Shown: positions 25,235 through 38,618, counted from the stretch's first letter. The stretch is 64,000 nt of DNA from Aristolochia californica (GCA_029961685.1 JARWKL010000015.1:18350801-18414800), one strand, 5' to 3'. The notes: generated by a model not told the origin, from the letters alone. A program made the numbers and translations.

Positions 25235-27947
25235 GTGGTGGATATGCATGTCTGAAACATGTTGAAGATTCAAATGACCTAATGATACAACAATTATTAG
25301 GAGTAGAAAAAATAAAATTCTCAAGTTAACGTGCAGTGGGATATTTACCAGAGCCAAACAAACCACTCTTTGCCGATTTGACAAAAAGCGGACCTAACAG
25401 TCATAGATCATCGTAAATATTTTGGTCAATTAATGATTTGTAACAGCTGCAATTTTTGTTAGAAATGATGTCTGGTTTGAGAGTCAACACTTAGTTATAA
25501 ATTCATCGCCCCCCCTCCTCTAATGATTGCAAAACCCAATATATAAAAAATAAAAGAGTTTATAACCCTTAAAAATCATAGATACTTTTTGGAATTATCT
25601 CTCTCGCCATTTGTGCATTTCTATTTTTTATATTCAATTTTTTTTCAAATCCAAACTTGAGATTTCACTATCCTATTTTTCTCGTAAACAAAAAGATAAG
25701 GAAAATAGATCACAACAAAATAAAAAAAATTTGAGTTTATGTATTCAAAAATTTGAAAACTATAATAAATGAAAGTCAAGACAATTATTTCATGCACTAA
25801 TAATGAACACCAAAGATTTGTTATCCATGTTTGGGAAATTCCACTAGTACAACCCCTAATAACTTGGTGGAACTTTATAAGAAAGAGATTCCTAATTGAT
25901 CCTAACATGTTTTAAATGTGGTGGATATTCATGCCTGACACATGTTGAAGATGCAAAATGACCTAATGATCCAAAAATTTCTAGGAATAGAATAAATTAA
26001 ATTCACAATTTAACGTGATGTGGGATATTTACCTAATCCAAACAACCCATTTTTTTTCCATTTTACAAAAAGTGGACCTAACAATCATTGATCATCAAAA
26101 AGGTTTTGATCAGTTCATGACATGTAACGGCTATGATTTTTGTTAGAAATGACTTTCTGTTAGGGAGTCAACATTCAGATAAAAATGCCTCACCCCCCTC
26201 TTCCGATGATTGCAAACCCCAATATATAAAAAACTAAAAGAGTTCACATTCCTAAAAATCACAAAAACTTTTTGGAATTATCTCTCTTAGCATTTGTGCA
26301 TTTCCATTTTGGATGTTCAATTTTTTTTCAAATCAAAACTTGAGTTTTCACTCTCCCATTTTTTTTGTAAACAAAAAGATAAGCCCAATAAATCACAACA
26401 AAATGAAAATTTTAAAGTTTATGTATGTAAAAATTTGAAAACTATAATAAATGTAAGTGAAAATTATTTCACACACTAAAAATGAATACCAAAGATTTGT
26501 TATCATGTTTTGGAAATTCCACTAGTACAACCCCTAATAACTTGGTGGAACTTTATAAGAAAGATTTCTAATTGATCCTAACATGTTTTAAATGTGGTGG
26601 ATATGCATGCCTGACACATGTTGAAGATGCAAATGACCCAACGATCCAAAAATTTCAAGGTGTAGAAAAAATTAAATTCACAATTTAACATGTTGTGGGA
26701 TATTTACCAAAGCAAAAGAACCCACTTTTTGCCATTCTATAAAAAGCGGACCTAACAATCATTGATCATCATAAATGTTTTGATCGATTCAAGACATGTA
26801 ACGGCTATAATTTTTTTTAGAAATGACTTTTGGTTTGGGAGTCAACATTCAGTTAAAAATGCCTTGCCCCCTCTTCCAATGATTGCAAAACCCAATATAT
26901 AAAAAACTAAAAGAGTTTACATTCTTAAGAAATCACAGATACTTTTTCGAATTATCTCTCTCAGCATTTGTGCATTCCCATTTTGGATGTTCAATTTTTT
27001 TTTAAATCCAAACTTGAGTTTTCACTCTCCCATTTTTTTTGTAAGCAAAAAGATAAGCCAAATAAATCACAAAAAAATGAAAATTTTAATGTTTCTGTTT
27101 GTAAAAATTTGAAAACTATAATAAATGTAAGTGAAAATTATTTCACGCACTAAAAATGAATACCAAAGATTTGTTATCATGTTTGGGAAGTTCCACTAGT
27201 ACAACCCCTAATAACTTGGTGGAACTTTACAAGAAAGATTTCTAATTGATTCAAACATGTTTTAAATGTGGTGGATATGCATGCCTGGCACATGTTGAAG
27301 ATGCAAATGACCCAATGATCCAAAATTTTCAAGGACTAGAATAAATTAAATTCACAATTTAACATGTTGTGGGATATTTACCAAAGCAAAAGAACCCACT
27401 TTTTGCCATTCTATAAAAAGCGGACCTAACAATCATTGATCATCATAAATGTTTTGATCGATTCATGACATGTAATGGCTATAGTTTTTTTTAGAAATGG
27501 CTTATGGTTTGGGAGTCAACATTCAGTTAAAAATGCCTTGCCCCCTCTTCCGATGATTGCAAAACCCAATATAGAAAAAACTAAAAGAGTTTACATTCTT
27601 AAGAAATCACAGATACTTTTTCGAATTATCTCTCTCAGCAATTGTGCATTTCCATTTTGGATGTTCAATTTTTTTTCAAATCCAAACTAGAGTTTTCTCT
27701 CTCCCATTTTTCTCGTAAACAAAAAGATATGGCAAATAGATCACAACAAAATGAAAATTTTAGAGTTTATGTGTGCAAAAAATTGAAAAATATAATAAAT
27801 TTAAATGAAGAAAATTATTTCACGCACTAAAAATGAACACCAAAGTTTTGTTATCCATGTTTGGGAAATTCCACTAGTACATCCTCTAATAGCATGGTGG
27901 AATTTAATAAGAAAGAAACTTCTAATTGGTCCTAACATGTTTTAAAT
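25235..27947. repeat. Domain 2 HOR copy 7, extended (E-F-G/F-G)
   Basis: Monomers E 25,235-25,917, F 25,918-26,593, G/F 26,594-27,267 and G 27,268-27,947, in total 2,713 bp. The surplus of 675 bp is exactly one monomer. Confidence 0.9.
26594..27267. repeat. Extra G/F chimeric monomer
   Basis: The left half is G (CCAAAGCAAAAGAACCC, ATGCCTTGCCCC, TCTTAAGAAATCACAG). The right half is F (CCCATTTTTTTTGTAAGC, AAGCCAAATAAATCAC, short GTAAGTGAAAATTATTTC tail). The next monomer is again G. The switch near 26,980-27,010 keeps register, as expected from unequal homologous exchange. Confidence 0.87.
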
Positions 27948-29985
27948 GTGGTGGATATGCATGTCTGAAACATGTTGAAGATTCAAATGACCTAATGATA
28001 CAACAATTATTAGGAGTAGAAAAAATAAAACTCTCAAGTTAACGTGCGGTGGGATATTTAACAGAGCCAAACAAACCACTCTTTGCCGATTTGACAAAAA
28101 GCGGACCTAACAGTCATAGATCATCGTAAATATTTTGATCAATTAATGATGTGTTACAGCTGCAATTTTTGTTAGAAATGACGTTTGGTTTGAGAGTCAA
28201 CACTCAGTTATAAATTCATCGCCCCCCGTCTTCTAATGATTGCAAAACCCAATATATAAAAAACTAAAAGAGAGTACAACCCTTAAAAATCATAGATACT
28301 TTTTGGAATTATCTCTCTCACCATTTGTGCATTTCTATTATGTATATTCAATTTTTTTTCAAATCCAAACTTGTGATTTCACTATCCTATTTTTCTCGTA
28401 AACAAAAAGATTAGGAAAATTGATCACAACAAAATAAAAAATTTTTGAGTTTATGTATTCAAAAATTTGAAAACTATAATAAATGAAAGTGAAGACAATT
28501 ATTTCATGCACTAAAAATGAACACCAAAGATTTGTTATCCATGTTTGGGAAATTCCACTAGTACAACCCCTAATAACTTGGTGGAACTTTATAAGAAAGA
28601 GATTCCTAATTGATCCTAACATGTTTTAAATGTGGTGGATATTCATGCCTGACACATGTTGAAGATGCAAAATGACCTAATGATCCAAAAATTTCAAGGA
28701 ATAGAATAAATTAAATTCACAATTTAACGTGATGTGGGATATTTACCTGATCCAAACAACCCATTTTTTTTCCATTTTACAAAAACTGGACCTAACAATC
28801 ATTGATCATCAAAAAGGTTTTGATCAGTTCATGACATGTAACGGCTATAATTTTTGTTAGAAATGACTTTCTGTTAGGGAGTCAACATTCAGTTAAAAAT
28901 GCCTCGCCCCCCTCTTCCGATGATTGCAAACCCCAATATATAAAAAACTAAAAGAGTTCACATTCCTAAAAATCACAAAAACTTTTTGAATTATCTCTCT
29001 CAGCATTTGTGCATTTCCATTTTGGATGTTCAATTTTTTTTAAATCCAAACTTGAGTTTTCACTCTCCCATTTTTTTTGTAAACAAAAAGATAAGCCCAA
29101 TAAATCACAACAAAATGAAAATTTTAAATTTTATGTATGTAAAAATTTGAAAACTATAATAAATGTAAGTGAAAATTATTTCACACACTAAAAATGAATA
29201 CCAAAGATTTGTTATCATGTTTGGGAAATTCCACTAGTACAACCCCTAATAACTTGGTGGAACTTTATAAGAAAGATTTCTAATTGATCCTAACATGTTT
29301 TAAATGTGGTGGATATGCATGCCTGACACATGTTGAACATGCAAATGACCGAACGATCAAAAAATTTCAAGGTGTAGAATAAATTAAATTCACAATTTAA
29401 CATGTTGTGGGATATTTACCAAAGCAAAAGAACTCACTTTTTGCCATTCTATAAAAAGCGGACCTAACAATCATTGATCATCATAAATGTTTTGATCGAT
29501 TCATGACATGTAACGGCTATAATTTTTTTTAGAAATGACTTATGCTTTGGGAGTCAACATTCAGTTAAAAATGCCTTGCCCCCTCTTCCGATGATTGCAA
29601 AACCCAATATATAAAAAACTAAAAGAGTTTACATTCTTAAGAAATCACAGATACTTTTTCGAATTATCTCTCTCAGCATTTGTGCATTTCCATTTTGGAT
29701 GTTCAATTTTAATTCAAATCCAAACTAGAGTTTTCTCTCTCCCATTTTTCTCGCAAACAAAAAGATAAGGCAAATAGATCACAACAATATGAAAATTTTA
29801 GAGTTTATGTATGCAAAAAATTGAAAAATATATTAAATTTAAATGAAGAAAATTATTTCACGCACTAAAAATGAACACCAAAGTTTTGTTATCCATGTTT
29901 GGGAAATTCCACTAGTACATCCTCTATTAGCATGGTGGAATTTAATAAGAAAGAAACTTCTAATTGGTCCTAACATGTTTTAAAT
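27948..29985. repeat. Domain 2 HOR copy 8 (E-F-G)
   Basis: Monomers E 27,948-28,631, F 28,632-29,305 and G 29,306-29,985, in total 2,038 bp. Private variants shared only with copy 9: AAAAACTGGACCTAAC in F, GAACATGCAAATGACC and AACGATCAAAAAATTTC in G, ATTATGTATATTC in E, and CACAACAATATGAAAA in G. Confidence 0.92.
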
Positions 29986-32024
29986 GTGGTGGATATGCAT
30001 GTCTGAAACATGTTGAAGATTCAAATGACCGAATGATCCAACAATTATTAGGAGTAGAAAAAATAAAACTCTCAAGTTAACGTGCGGTGGGATATTTACC
30101 AGAGCCAAACAAACCACTCTTTGCCAATTTGACAAAAAGCGGACCTAACAGTCATAGATCATCGTAAATATTTTGATCAATTAATGATGTGTCACAGCTG
30201 CAATTTTTGTTAGAAATGACGTTTGGTTTGAGAGTCAACACTCAGTTATAAATTCATCGCCTCCCCTCTTCTGATGATTGCAAAACCCAACATATTAAAA
30301 ACTAAAAGAGTTTACAACCCTTAAAAATCATAGATACTTTTTGGAATTATCTCTCTCACCATTTTTGCATTTCTATTATGTATATTCAATTTTTTTTCAA
30401 ATCCAAACTTGAGATTTCACTATCCTATTTTTCTCGTAAACAAAAAGATTAGGAAAATAGATCACAACAAAATAAAAAAATTTTGAGTTTATGTATTCAA
30501 AAATTTGAAAACTATAATAAATGAAAGTGAAGACAATTATTTCATGCACTAAAAATGAACACCAAAGATTTGTTATCCATGTTTGGGAAATTTCACTAGT
30601 ACAACCCCTAATAACTTGGTGGAACTTTATAAGAAAGAGATTCCTAATTGATCCTAACATGTTTTAAATGTGGTGGATATTCATGCCTGACACATGTTGA
30701 AGATGCAAAATGACCTAATGATCCAAAAATTTCAAGCAATAGAATAAATTAAATTCACAATTTAACGTGATGTGGGATATTTACCTGATCCAAACAACCC
30801 ATTTTTTTTCCATTGTACAAAAACTGGACCTAACAATCATTGATCATCAAAAAGGTTTTGATCAGTTCATGACATGTAACGGCTATAATTTTTGTTAGAA
30901 ATGACTTTCTGTTAGGGAGTCAACATTCAGTTAAAAATGCCTCGCCCCCCTCTTCCGATGATTGCAAACCCCAATATATAAAAAACTAAAAGAGTTCACA
31001 TTCCTAAAAATCACAAAAACTTTTTGAATTATCTCTCTCAGCATTTGTGCATTTCCATTTTGGATGTTCAATTTTTTTTTTAAATCCAAACTTGAGTTTT
31101 CACTCTCCCATTTTTTTTGTAAACAAAAAGATAAGCCCAATAAATCACAACAAAATGAAAATTTTAATGTTTATGTATGTAAAAATTTGAAAACTATAAT
31201 AAATGTAAGTGAAAATTATTTCACACACTAAAAATGAATACCAAAGATTTGTTATCATGTTTGGGAAATTCCACTAGTACAACCCCTAATAACTTGGTGG
31301 AACTTTATAAGAAAGATTTCTAATTGATCCTAACATGTTTTAAATGTGGTGGATATGCATGCCTGACACATGTTGAACATGCAAATGACCCAACGATCAA
31401 AAAATTTCAAGGTGTAGAATAAATTAAATTCACAATTTAACATGTTGTGGGATATTTACCAAAGCAAAAGAACCCACTTTTTGCCATTCTATAAAAAGCG
31501 GACCTAACAATCATTGATCATCATAAATGTTTTGATCGATTCATGACATGTAACGGCTATAATTTTTTTTAGAAATGACTTATGGTTTGGGAGTCAACAT
31601 TCAGTTAAAAATGCCTTGCCCCCTCTTCCGATGATTGCAAAACCCAATATATAAAAAACTAAAAGAGTTTACATTCTTAAGAAATCACAGATACTTTTTC
31701 GAATTATCTCTCTCAGCATTTGTGCATTTCCATTTTGGATGTTCAATTTTTTTTCAAATCCAAACTAGAGTTTTCTCTCTCCCATTTTTCTCGTAAACAA
31801 AAAGATAAGGCAAATAGATCACAACAATATGAAAATTTTAGAGTTTATGTATGCAAAAATTGAAAAATATAATAAATTTAAATGAAGAAAATTATTTCAT
31901 GCACTAAAAATGAACACCAAAGTTTTGGTATCCATGTTTGGGAAATTCCACTAGTACATCCTCTAATAGCATGGTGGAATTTAATAAGAAAGAAACTTCT
32001 AATTGGTCCTAACATGTTTTAAAT
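29986..32024. repeat. Domain 2 HOR copy 9 (E-F-G), last
   Basis: Monomers E 29,986-30,669, F 30,670-31,345 and G 31,346-32,024, in total 2,039 bp. Near-identical to copy 8, so the youngest duplication in this domain lies beside the border to domain 3. Confidence 0.92.
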
Positions 32025-32703
32025 GTGGTGGATATGCATGTCTGAAACATGTTGAAGATTCAAATGACCTAATGATCCAACAATTATTAGGAGTAGAAAA
32101 AATAAAACTCTCAAGTTAACGTGCGGTGGGATATTTACTAGAGTCAAACAACCCACTTTTTGCCTATTTTATAAAAAGCGGACCTAACAATCATAGATCA
32201 TTGTAAATATTTTGATTGATTAATGATGTGTAATGGCTATAATTTTTTTTAAAAATCACTTTTGGTTAGGGAGTCAACACTCAGTTACAAACGCCTACCC
32301 ACCCCTTTATCCCCTCTTCCGATGATTGTAAAACCCAATATATAGAAAACAAAAAGAGTTTACATTCCTTAAAAATCACAGATACTTTTTTGAATTATCT
32401 CTCTCAGCATTTGAGCATTTCCATTTTGGATGTTCAATTTTTTTTTTTCAGATACAAACTTGAGTTTTCACACTCCCATTTTCCTCGTAAACAAAAAAGA
32501 TATAAGATCGCAACAAAATAAAAATTTTAAGGTTCATGTGTGCGAAATAATTTGAAAACTATAATAAATAGAAAATTATTTCACGCACTAAAAATGAACT
32601 CCAAAATCCATGTTTGGGAAACTCCACTGGTACAACCCCTAATAATAGCTCGGTGGAATTTTATAGGAAAAAGACTTCTAACTGATCCTAGCATTTTTTA
32701 AAT
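32025..32703. repeat. Hybrid monomer joining domains 2 and 3
   Basis: It is full length (679 bp) and keeps the 190-bp middle module, including GCGGACCTAACAATCATAG and CCCAATATATAGAAAAC. Its left end is E-like (CAACAATTATTAGGAGTAG). Its right half is domain 3-type: AAAAAAGATATAAGATCGC, AATAAATAGAAAATTATTTC, ATGAACTCCAAAATCCATG, and ATAGCTCGGTGGAATTTTAT. The module also holds an extra pyrimidine-rich piece (CTACCCACCCCTTTATCCCC) not seen elsewhere in the window. Confidence 0.9.
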
Positions 32704-34655
32704 GTGATGGATATGCATGCCACAAGCATGTTGAGGATGCAAGTGGCCTAATGACCCAAAAAATAGGGGGAGTAGAAAAAACTAAATTTTGTAGTTAACG
32801 TGTGGTTGGATATTTACCAAAGCCAAACAACCCACTTTTTGCCTATCCTTAAAAAACACAGATACTTTTTGGAATTATCTCTCTTAGCATTTGTTCATTT
32901 CAAAAAAAAATTTCAGATCCAAACTTGAGTTTTCACTCTCCCATTTTTCTCGTAAACAAAAAAGATATAAGGCAAATATTTCGCAACAAAATGAAAATTT
33001 TAGAGTTCATGCGTGCAAAAAAATTTGAAAACAAAATAATAAATGTAAATGAAGAAAATTATTTCACGCAATAAAAATGAACTCCAAAATCCATGTTTGG
33101 AAAATTCCACTAGTACAACCCCCTAATAATAGCTTGGTGGAATTTTATAGGAAGAGACTTCTAACTGATCCTAACATGTTTTAAGTGTGGTGGACATGCA
33201 TGCGACAAACATGTTGTGGATGCAAGTGGCCTAATGATCCAAAATTTACAGGGAGTAGAAAAAATTAAATTCTCAAGTAAACGTGTGGTTGGATATTTAC
33301 CAGAGCCAAACAACCCACTTTTTGCCTATCCTTAAAAATCACAAGTACTTTTTGGAATTATCTCTCTCAGCATTTGTACATTTCCAATATGCATGTTGAA
33401 ATTTTTTTTTAAATCCAAACTTGAATTTTCACTCTCCCATTTTTCTCTTAAACAAAAAAGATATAAGGCAAATAGTTCGCAACAAAATGAAAATTTTAGA
33501 GTTCATGTGCGCAAAAAAATTTGAAAACTAAATAATAAATGTAAGTGAAGAAAATTATTTCACGCACTAAAAATGAACTCCAAAATCCATGTTTGGGAAA
33601 TTCCACTAGTACAACCCCCTAATAATAGCTTGGTGGAATTTCATAGGAAAGAGACTTCTCACTGATCCTAACATGTTTTAAGTGTGGTGGATATGCATGC
33701 CACAAACATGTTGAGGATGCAAGTGGCCTAATGATCCAAAACTTCCAAGGAGTAGAAAAAATTAAATTCTCAAGTTTACGTGTGGTTGGATATTAACCAG
33801 AGCCAAAAACCCAATTTTTTGCCTTTCCTTAAAAATCACAGATAATTTTTGGAATTATCTCTCTTAGCATTTGTGCATTTCCATTTTGGATGTTCAAATT
33901 TTTTTTTCAGATCCAAACTTGAGTTTTCACGCTCCCATTTTTCTCGTAAACAAATAAGATATAAGGCAAATAGATCGCAACAAAATGAAAATTTTAGAGT
34001 TCATGTGTGGAAAAAAAATTGAAAACTATAATAAATGTAAAAGAAGAAAATTATTTCACGCACTAAAAATGAACTCCAAAATTTATGTTTGGGAAATTCC
34101 ACTAGTACAACCCCTTAATAATAGCTTGGTGGAATTTTATAGGAAAGGGCCTTCTAACTGATTCTAACATGTTTTAAGTGTGGTGGATATGCATGCCACA
34201 AACAAGCTGAGGATGCAAGTGGCCTAATGATCCAAAAATTTCAACGAGTTGAAAAAATTAAATTCTCAAGTTAACGTGTGGTTGGATATTTTCCAGAGCC
34301 AACCAACCCAATTTTTGCCTATCCTAAAAAATCACAGATACTTTTTGGAATTATCTCTCTCAGCATTTGTGCATTTCAAAATTTTTTTTTTAGATCCAAA
34401 CTTGAGTTTTCTCTCTCCCATTTTTCTCGTAAACAAAAAAGATATAAGGCAAATAGATCGCAACAAAATGAAAAATTTAAAATTCATCTGTGAAAAAAAA
34501 AATTTTAAACTATAATAAATAGAAAATTATTTCACACACTAAAAATGAACTCCAATATCCATGTTTGGAATATTCCACTAGTAAAACCCCCTAATAATAG
34601 CATGGTGGAATTTTATAGAAAAAAGACTTCTAACTGAACCTAACATGTTTTAAGT
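32704..34655. repeat. Border-proximal short monomers keeping long-type features
   Basis: Four monomers (start 32,704, 33,187, 33,684, 34,180; 483, 497, 496 and 476 bp). The first three keep the GTAAGTGAAG-like segment after AATAAAT that later monomers replace with AATAAATAGAAAATT. All keep GATATGCATG or GACATGCATG where later copies read GATGTGCATG. They look intermediate between domain 2 and the bulk of domain 3. Confidence 0.85.
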
Positions 34656-36657
34656 GTGGTGGATATGCATGACACAAACAAGTTGAGGATGCAAGTGGCC
34701 TAATGATCCAAAAATTTCAAGGAGAAGAAAAAATTAAATTCTCAAGTTAACGTGTGGTTGGATATTTACCAGAGCCAAACAACCCACTTTTTGCCTATCC
34801 ATAAAAATCACAGATACTAATTGGAAATATCTCTCTCATCATTTGTGCATTTCCATTTTGTATGTTCAAATTTTTTTTTTTTCAGATCCAAACTTGAGTT
34901 TTCACTCTCCCATTTTTCTCGTAAGCAAAAAAGATATAAGGCAAATAGACCGCAACAAATTAAAAATTTAAGAGTTCATGTGTGCAAAAAAAATTGAAAA
35001 CTATAATAAATAGAAAATTATTTCAAGCACTAAAAATGAACTCCAAAATCCATGTTTGGGAAATTCCACTAGTACAACCCCATAATAATAGCTTGGTGGA
35101 ATTTTATAGGAAAGTGACTTCTAACTGATCCTAACATGTTTTAAGTGTGGTGGATGTGCATGCCAAAAACATGTTGAGGTTCCAAGTGGCCTAATGATCC
35201 AAAAATTTAAAGGATTTGAAAAAACTAAATTCTCAAGTTTACGTGTGGTTGGATATTTACCAGAGAGCCAAACAACCCACTTTTTGGCTTTCCTTTAAAA
35301 TCATAGATACTTTTTGGAATTATCTCTCTCAACATTTGTGCATTTCCATTTTGGTTGTTCAAAATTTTTATTTTTCAGATCCATACTTGAGTTTTCCCTC
35401 TCCCATTTTTCTTCGTTAACAAAATAGATATAAGGCAAATAGATCGCAACAAAATTAAAATTTTAGAGTTCATGTATGAAAATGTTTTTGAAAACTATAA
35501 TAAATATAAAATTATTTTAAACACAAAAAATGAACTCCAAAATCCATGATTGGGAAATTCCACTAGTACAACCCCCTTATAATAGCTTGGTGGAATTTTA
35601 TAGGAAAGAGACTTCTAACTGATCCTAACATGTTTTAGGTGTGGTTGATGTGCATGCCACAAACAAGTTGATAGGTGTGGTTGATGTGCATGCCACAAAC
35701 AAGTTGAGGATGCAAATGGCCTAATGATCCAAAAATTTCAAGGAGTAGAAAAAATTAAATTCTCAAGTTAATGAGTGGTTGGATAATTACCAGAGAGCCA
35801 AACATCCGACTTTTTGCTTGTCCTCTAAAATCCCTGATACATTTTGGAATTATCACTCTCAGCATTTGTTCATTTCCATTTTGGATGTTCAAATCTTTTT
35901 TTTAGATCCAAACTTGAGGTTTCACTCTCCCATTTTTCCTCGTAAACAAAAAAGATATAAGGCAAATAAATCGCAACAAAATGAAAATTTTAGAGTTCAT
36001 GTGTGAAAAAAATTTTGAAAACAATAATAAATAGAAAATTATTTCACACACTAAAAATGAATTCCAAAATCCATGTTTGGGAAATTCCACTAGTACAACC
36101 CCCTAATAATAGCTTGGTGGAATTTTATAGGAAAGAGACTTCTAACTGATCCTAACATGTTTTAAGTGTGGTGGGTTTGCATGACACAAACAAGTTGAGG
36201 ATGCAAATGGCCTAATGATCCAAAAATTTCAAGGAGTAGAAAAAATTAAATTATCAAGTTAACGTGTGGTTGGATATTAACCAGAGCAAAAAAACCCACT
36301 TTTTACCTATACTTAAAAATCAAAGATACTTTTAGGAATTATCTATCTCAGCATTTGTGCATTTCCATTTTGTTTTTTCAAATTTTTTTTTTCAGATCCA
36401 AACTTGAGTTTTCACTCTCCCATTTTTCCTCATAAACAAAAAAGATATTAGGCAAATAGATCGCAACAAAATGAAAATTTTAGAGTTCATGTGTGAAAAA
36501 AAATTTGAAAACTATAATAAATAGAAAATTATTTCTCACACAAAAAATGAACTCCAAAATCCATGATTGGGAAATTCCACAAGTACAACCCCCTAATAAT
36601 AGCTTGGTGGAATTTTATAGGATATAGACTTCTAATCGATCCTAAGATGTTTTAGGT
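34656..36657. repeat. Short monomers, irregular block
   Basis: Four monomers (34,656, 35,147, 35,641, 36,168; 491, 494, 527 and 490 bp). The 527-bp one contains a 36-bp tandem duplication. The third carries the AAAATCCCTGATAC variant that recurs at 36,808, 38,277 and 38,769. The fourth resembles 38,126-38,618 (ATAAACAAAAAAGATATTAG, CCATGATTGGG). Confidence 0.85.
35636..35707 (+). repeat. 36-bp tandem duplication
   Basis: Two adjacent perfect copies (35,636-35,671 and 35,672-35,707), each beginning TAGGTGTGGTTGATG and ending AAACAAGTTGA. They duplicate the GTGGTGGA-CATGCCAC part of the monomer, which includes half of the conserved dyad. Confidence 0.95.
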
Positions 36658-38618
36658 GTGGTGGATGTGCATGCTACAAACAAGTTGAGGATGCAAGTGG
36701 CCTAATGATCCAAAATTTTCAAGGAGTAGAAAAAATTAAATTCTCAAGTTAATGTGTGGTTGGATAATTACCAGAGAGCCAAACATCCCACTTTTTGCCT
36801 GTCCTTTAAAATCCCTGATACTTTTTGGAATTATCACTCTCAGCATTTGTGCATTTCCATTTTGGATGTTCAAATTTTTTTTTTAGATCAAAACTTGAGT
36901 TTTCACTCACCCATTTTTCCTCGTAAACAAAAAAGATATAAGGAAAATAGTTCGCTACAAAATGAAAATTTTAGAGTTCATGTATGAAAAAAAATTTGAA
37001 AACTATAATAAATACAAAATTATTTCACGCACTAAAAATGAATTCCAAAATCCATGTTTGGGAAATTCCACTAGTACAACCCCCTAATAATAGCTCGGTG
37101 GAATTTTATAGAAAAGAGACTTCTAACTGAACCTAACATGTTTTAAGTGTGGTGGATTTGCATGACACAAACAAGTTGAGGATGCAAGTGGCCCAATGAT
37201 CCAAAAATTTCAAGGAGTAGAAAAAATTAAATTCTCAAGTTAACGTGTGGTTGGATATTTACCAGAGCAAAACAACCCTCTTTTTACCTATACTTAAAAA
37301 TCATAGATACTTTTAGGAATTATCTATCTCAGCATTTGTGCATTTCCATTTTGGTTTTCAAATTTCTATTTTCAGATCCAAACTTGAGTTTTCACTCTCC
37401 CGTTTCTCCTCGTAAACAAAAAAGATATAAGGCAAAGAGATCTCAATAAAATGAAAATTTTAGAGTTCATGTGTGCAAAAAAAATTGAAAACTATAATAA
37501 ATAGAAAATTATTCACGCACTAAAAATGAACTCCAAAATCCTTGTTTGGGAAATTTCACTAGTACAACCCCTAATAATAGCTTGGTGGAATTTTATAGGA
37601 AAGAGACTTCTAACTGATCCTAACATGTTTTAAGTGTGGTGGATGTGCATGCCACAAACATGTTGAGGATGCAAGTGGCCTAATGATCCAAAAATTTCAA
37701 GGAGTAGAAAAAATTAAATTCTCAAGTTCACGTGTGGTTGAATATTTACCAGAGCCAAACAACCCACTTTTTGCCTATCGTTAAAAATCACAAATACTTT
37801 TTGGAATAATCTCTCTCAGCATTTTAGCATTTCCATTTTGGATGTTCAAATTATTTTTTTTAGATCCAAACTCGATTTTTCACTCTCCCATTTTTCCTCG
37901 TAAACAAAAAATATATAAGGCAAATAAATCGCAACAAAATGAAAACTTTAAAGTTCATGTGTGCAAAAAAATTTGAAAACTATAATAAATAGAAAATTAT
38001 TTCACGCACTAAAAATGATCTCCAATATCCATGTTCGGGAAATATCACTAGTACAACCCCCTAATAAAAGATTGGTGGAATTTTATACGAAAGAGACTTC
38101 TAACTAATCCTATCATGTTTTAAGTGTGGTGGATGTCCATGCCACAAGCATGTTGAGGATGCAAGTGGCCTAATGATCCAAAAATTTCAAGGAGTTGAAA
38201 AAATTAAATTTTCAAGTTAATGTGTGGTTGGATATTTACTAGAGAGCCAAACATCTCACTTTTTGCCTGTCCTTTAAAATCCCTGATACTTTTTGGAATT
38301 ATCACTCTCAGCATTTGTGCATTTCCATTTTGGATGTTCAAATTTTTTTTTTTAGATCCAAACTTGAGTTTTCACTCTCCCATTTTTCCTCATAAACAAA
38401 AAAGATATTAGGCAAATATATCGCAACAAAATGAAAATTTTAGAGTTCATGTATGAAAAAAAACTTTGAAAACTATAATAAATAGAAAATTATTTCTCAC
38501 ACAAAAACTGAACTCCAAAATCCATGATTGGGAAATTCCACTAGTACAACCCCCTAATAATAGCTTGGTGGAATTTTATAGGAAAGAGACTTCTAACTGA
38601 TCCTAAGATGTTTTAGCT
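36658..38618. repeat. Domain 3 tandem 4-mer, copy 1 (1,961 bp)
   Basis: Monomers start at 36,658, 37,149, 37,636 and 38,126. Markers in order: AAAATCCCTGATAC with CCAAACATCCC, then TTTTAGGAATTATCTATC, then CATTTTAGCATTTCC with AAAGATTGGTGG, then ATAAACAAAAAAGATATTAG with CCATGATTGGG. Confidence 0.9.

Larger units (their letters stand above)
13995..32024. repeat. Satellite domain 2: 3-mer HOR (E-F-G), about 2,038 bp
   Basis: Twenty-seven monomers of three types. E (about 684 bp) has GATTCAAATGACCTAATGAT or a variant, GTGTAACAGCTGCAAT and GAAATGACGTTTGGTTTG. F (about 675) has CCTGACACATGTTG, GATGCAAAATGACC, GTTTTGATCAGTTCATGAC and GACTTTCTGTTAGG. G (about 680) has ACCAAAGCAAAAGAACCC, ATGCCTTGCCCC and GAATTTAATAAGAAAGAAAC. 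Canonical copies measure 2,038-2,039 bp. Shared landmarks show these monomers belong to the same family as domain 1, but no domain 1 HOR copy occurs inside. Confidence 0.93.

Noticed and set aside
848..31140. Recurrent small ORFs in domains 1-2, e.g. proteins starting MTAVIFV or MLGSIRNLF
   Set aside because: They recur at HOR spacing on both strands, are cut by indels in sister copies, have no domain, no Kozak-like or promoter context specific to them, and follow from repetition of one DNA sequence.
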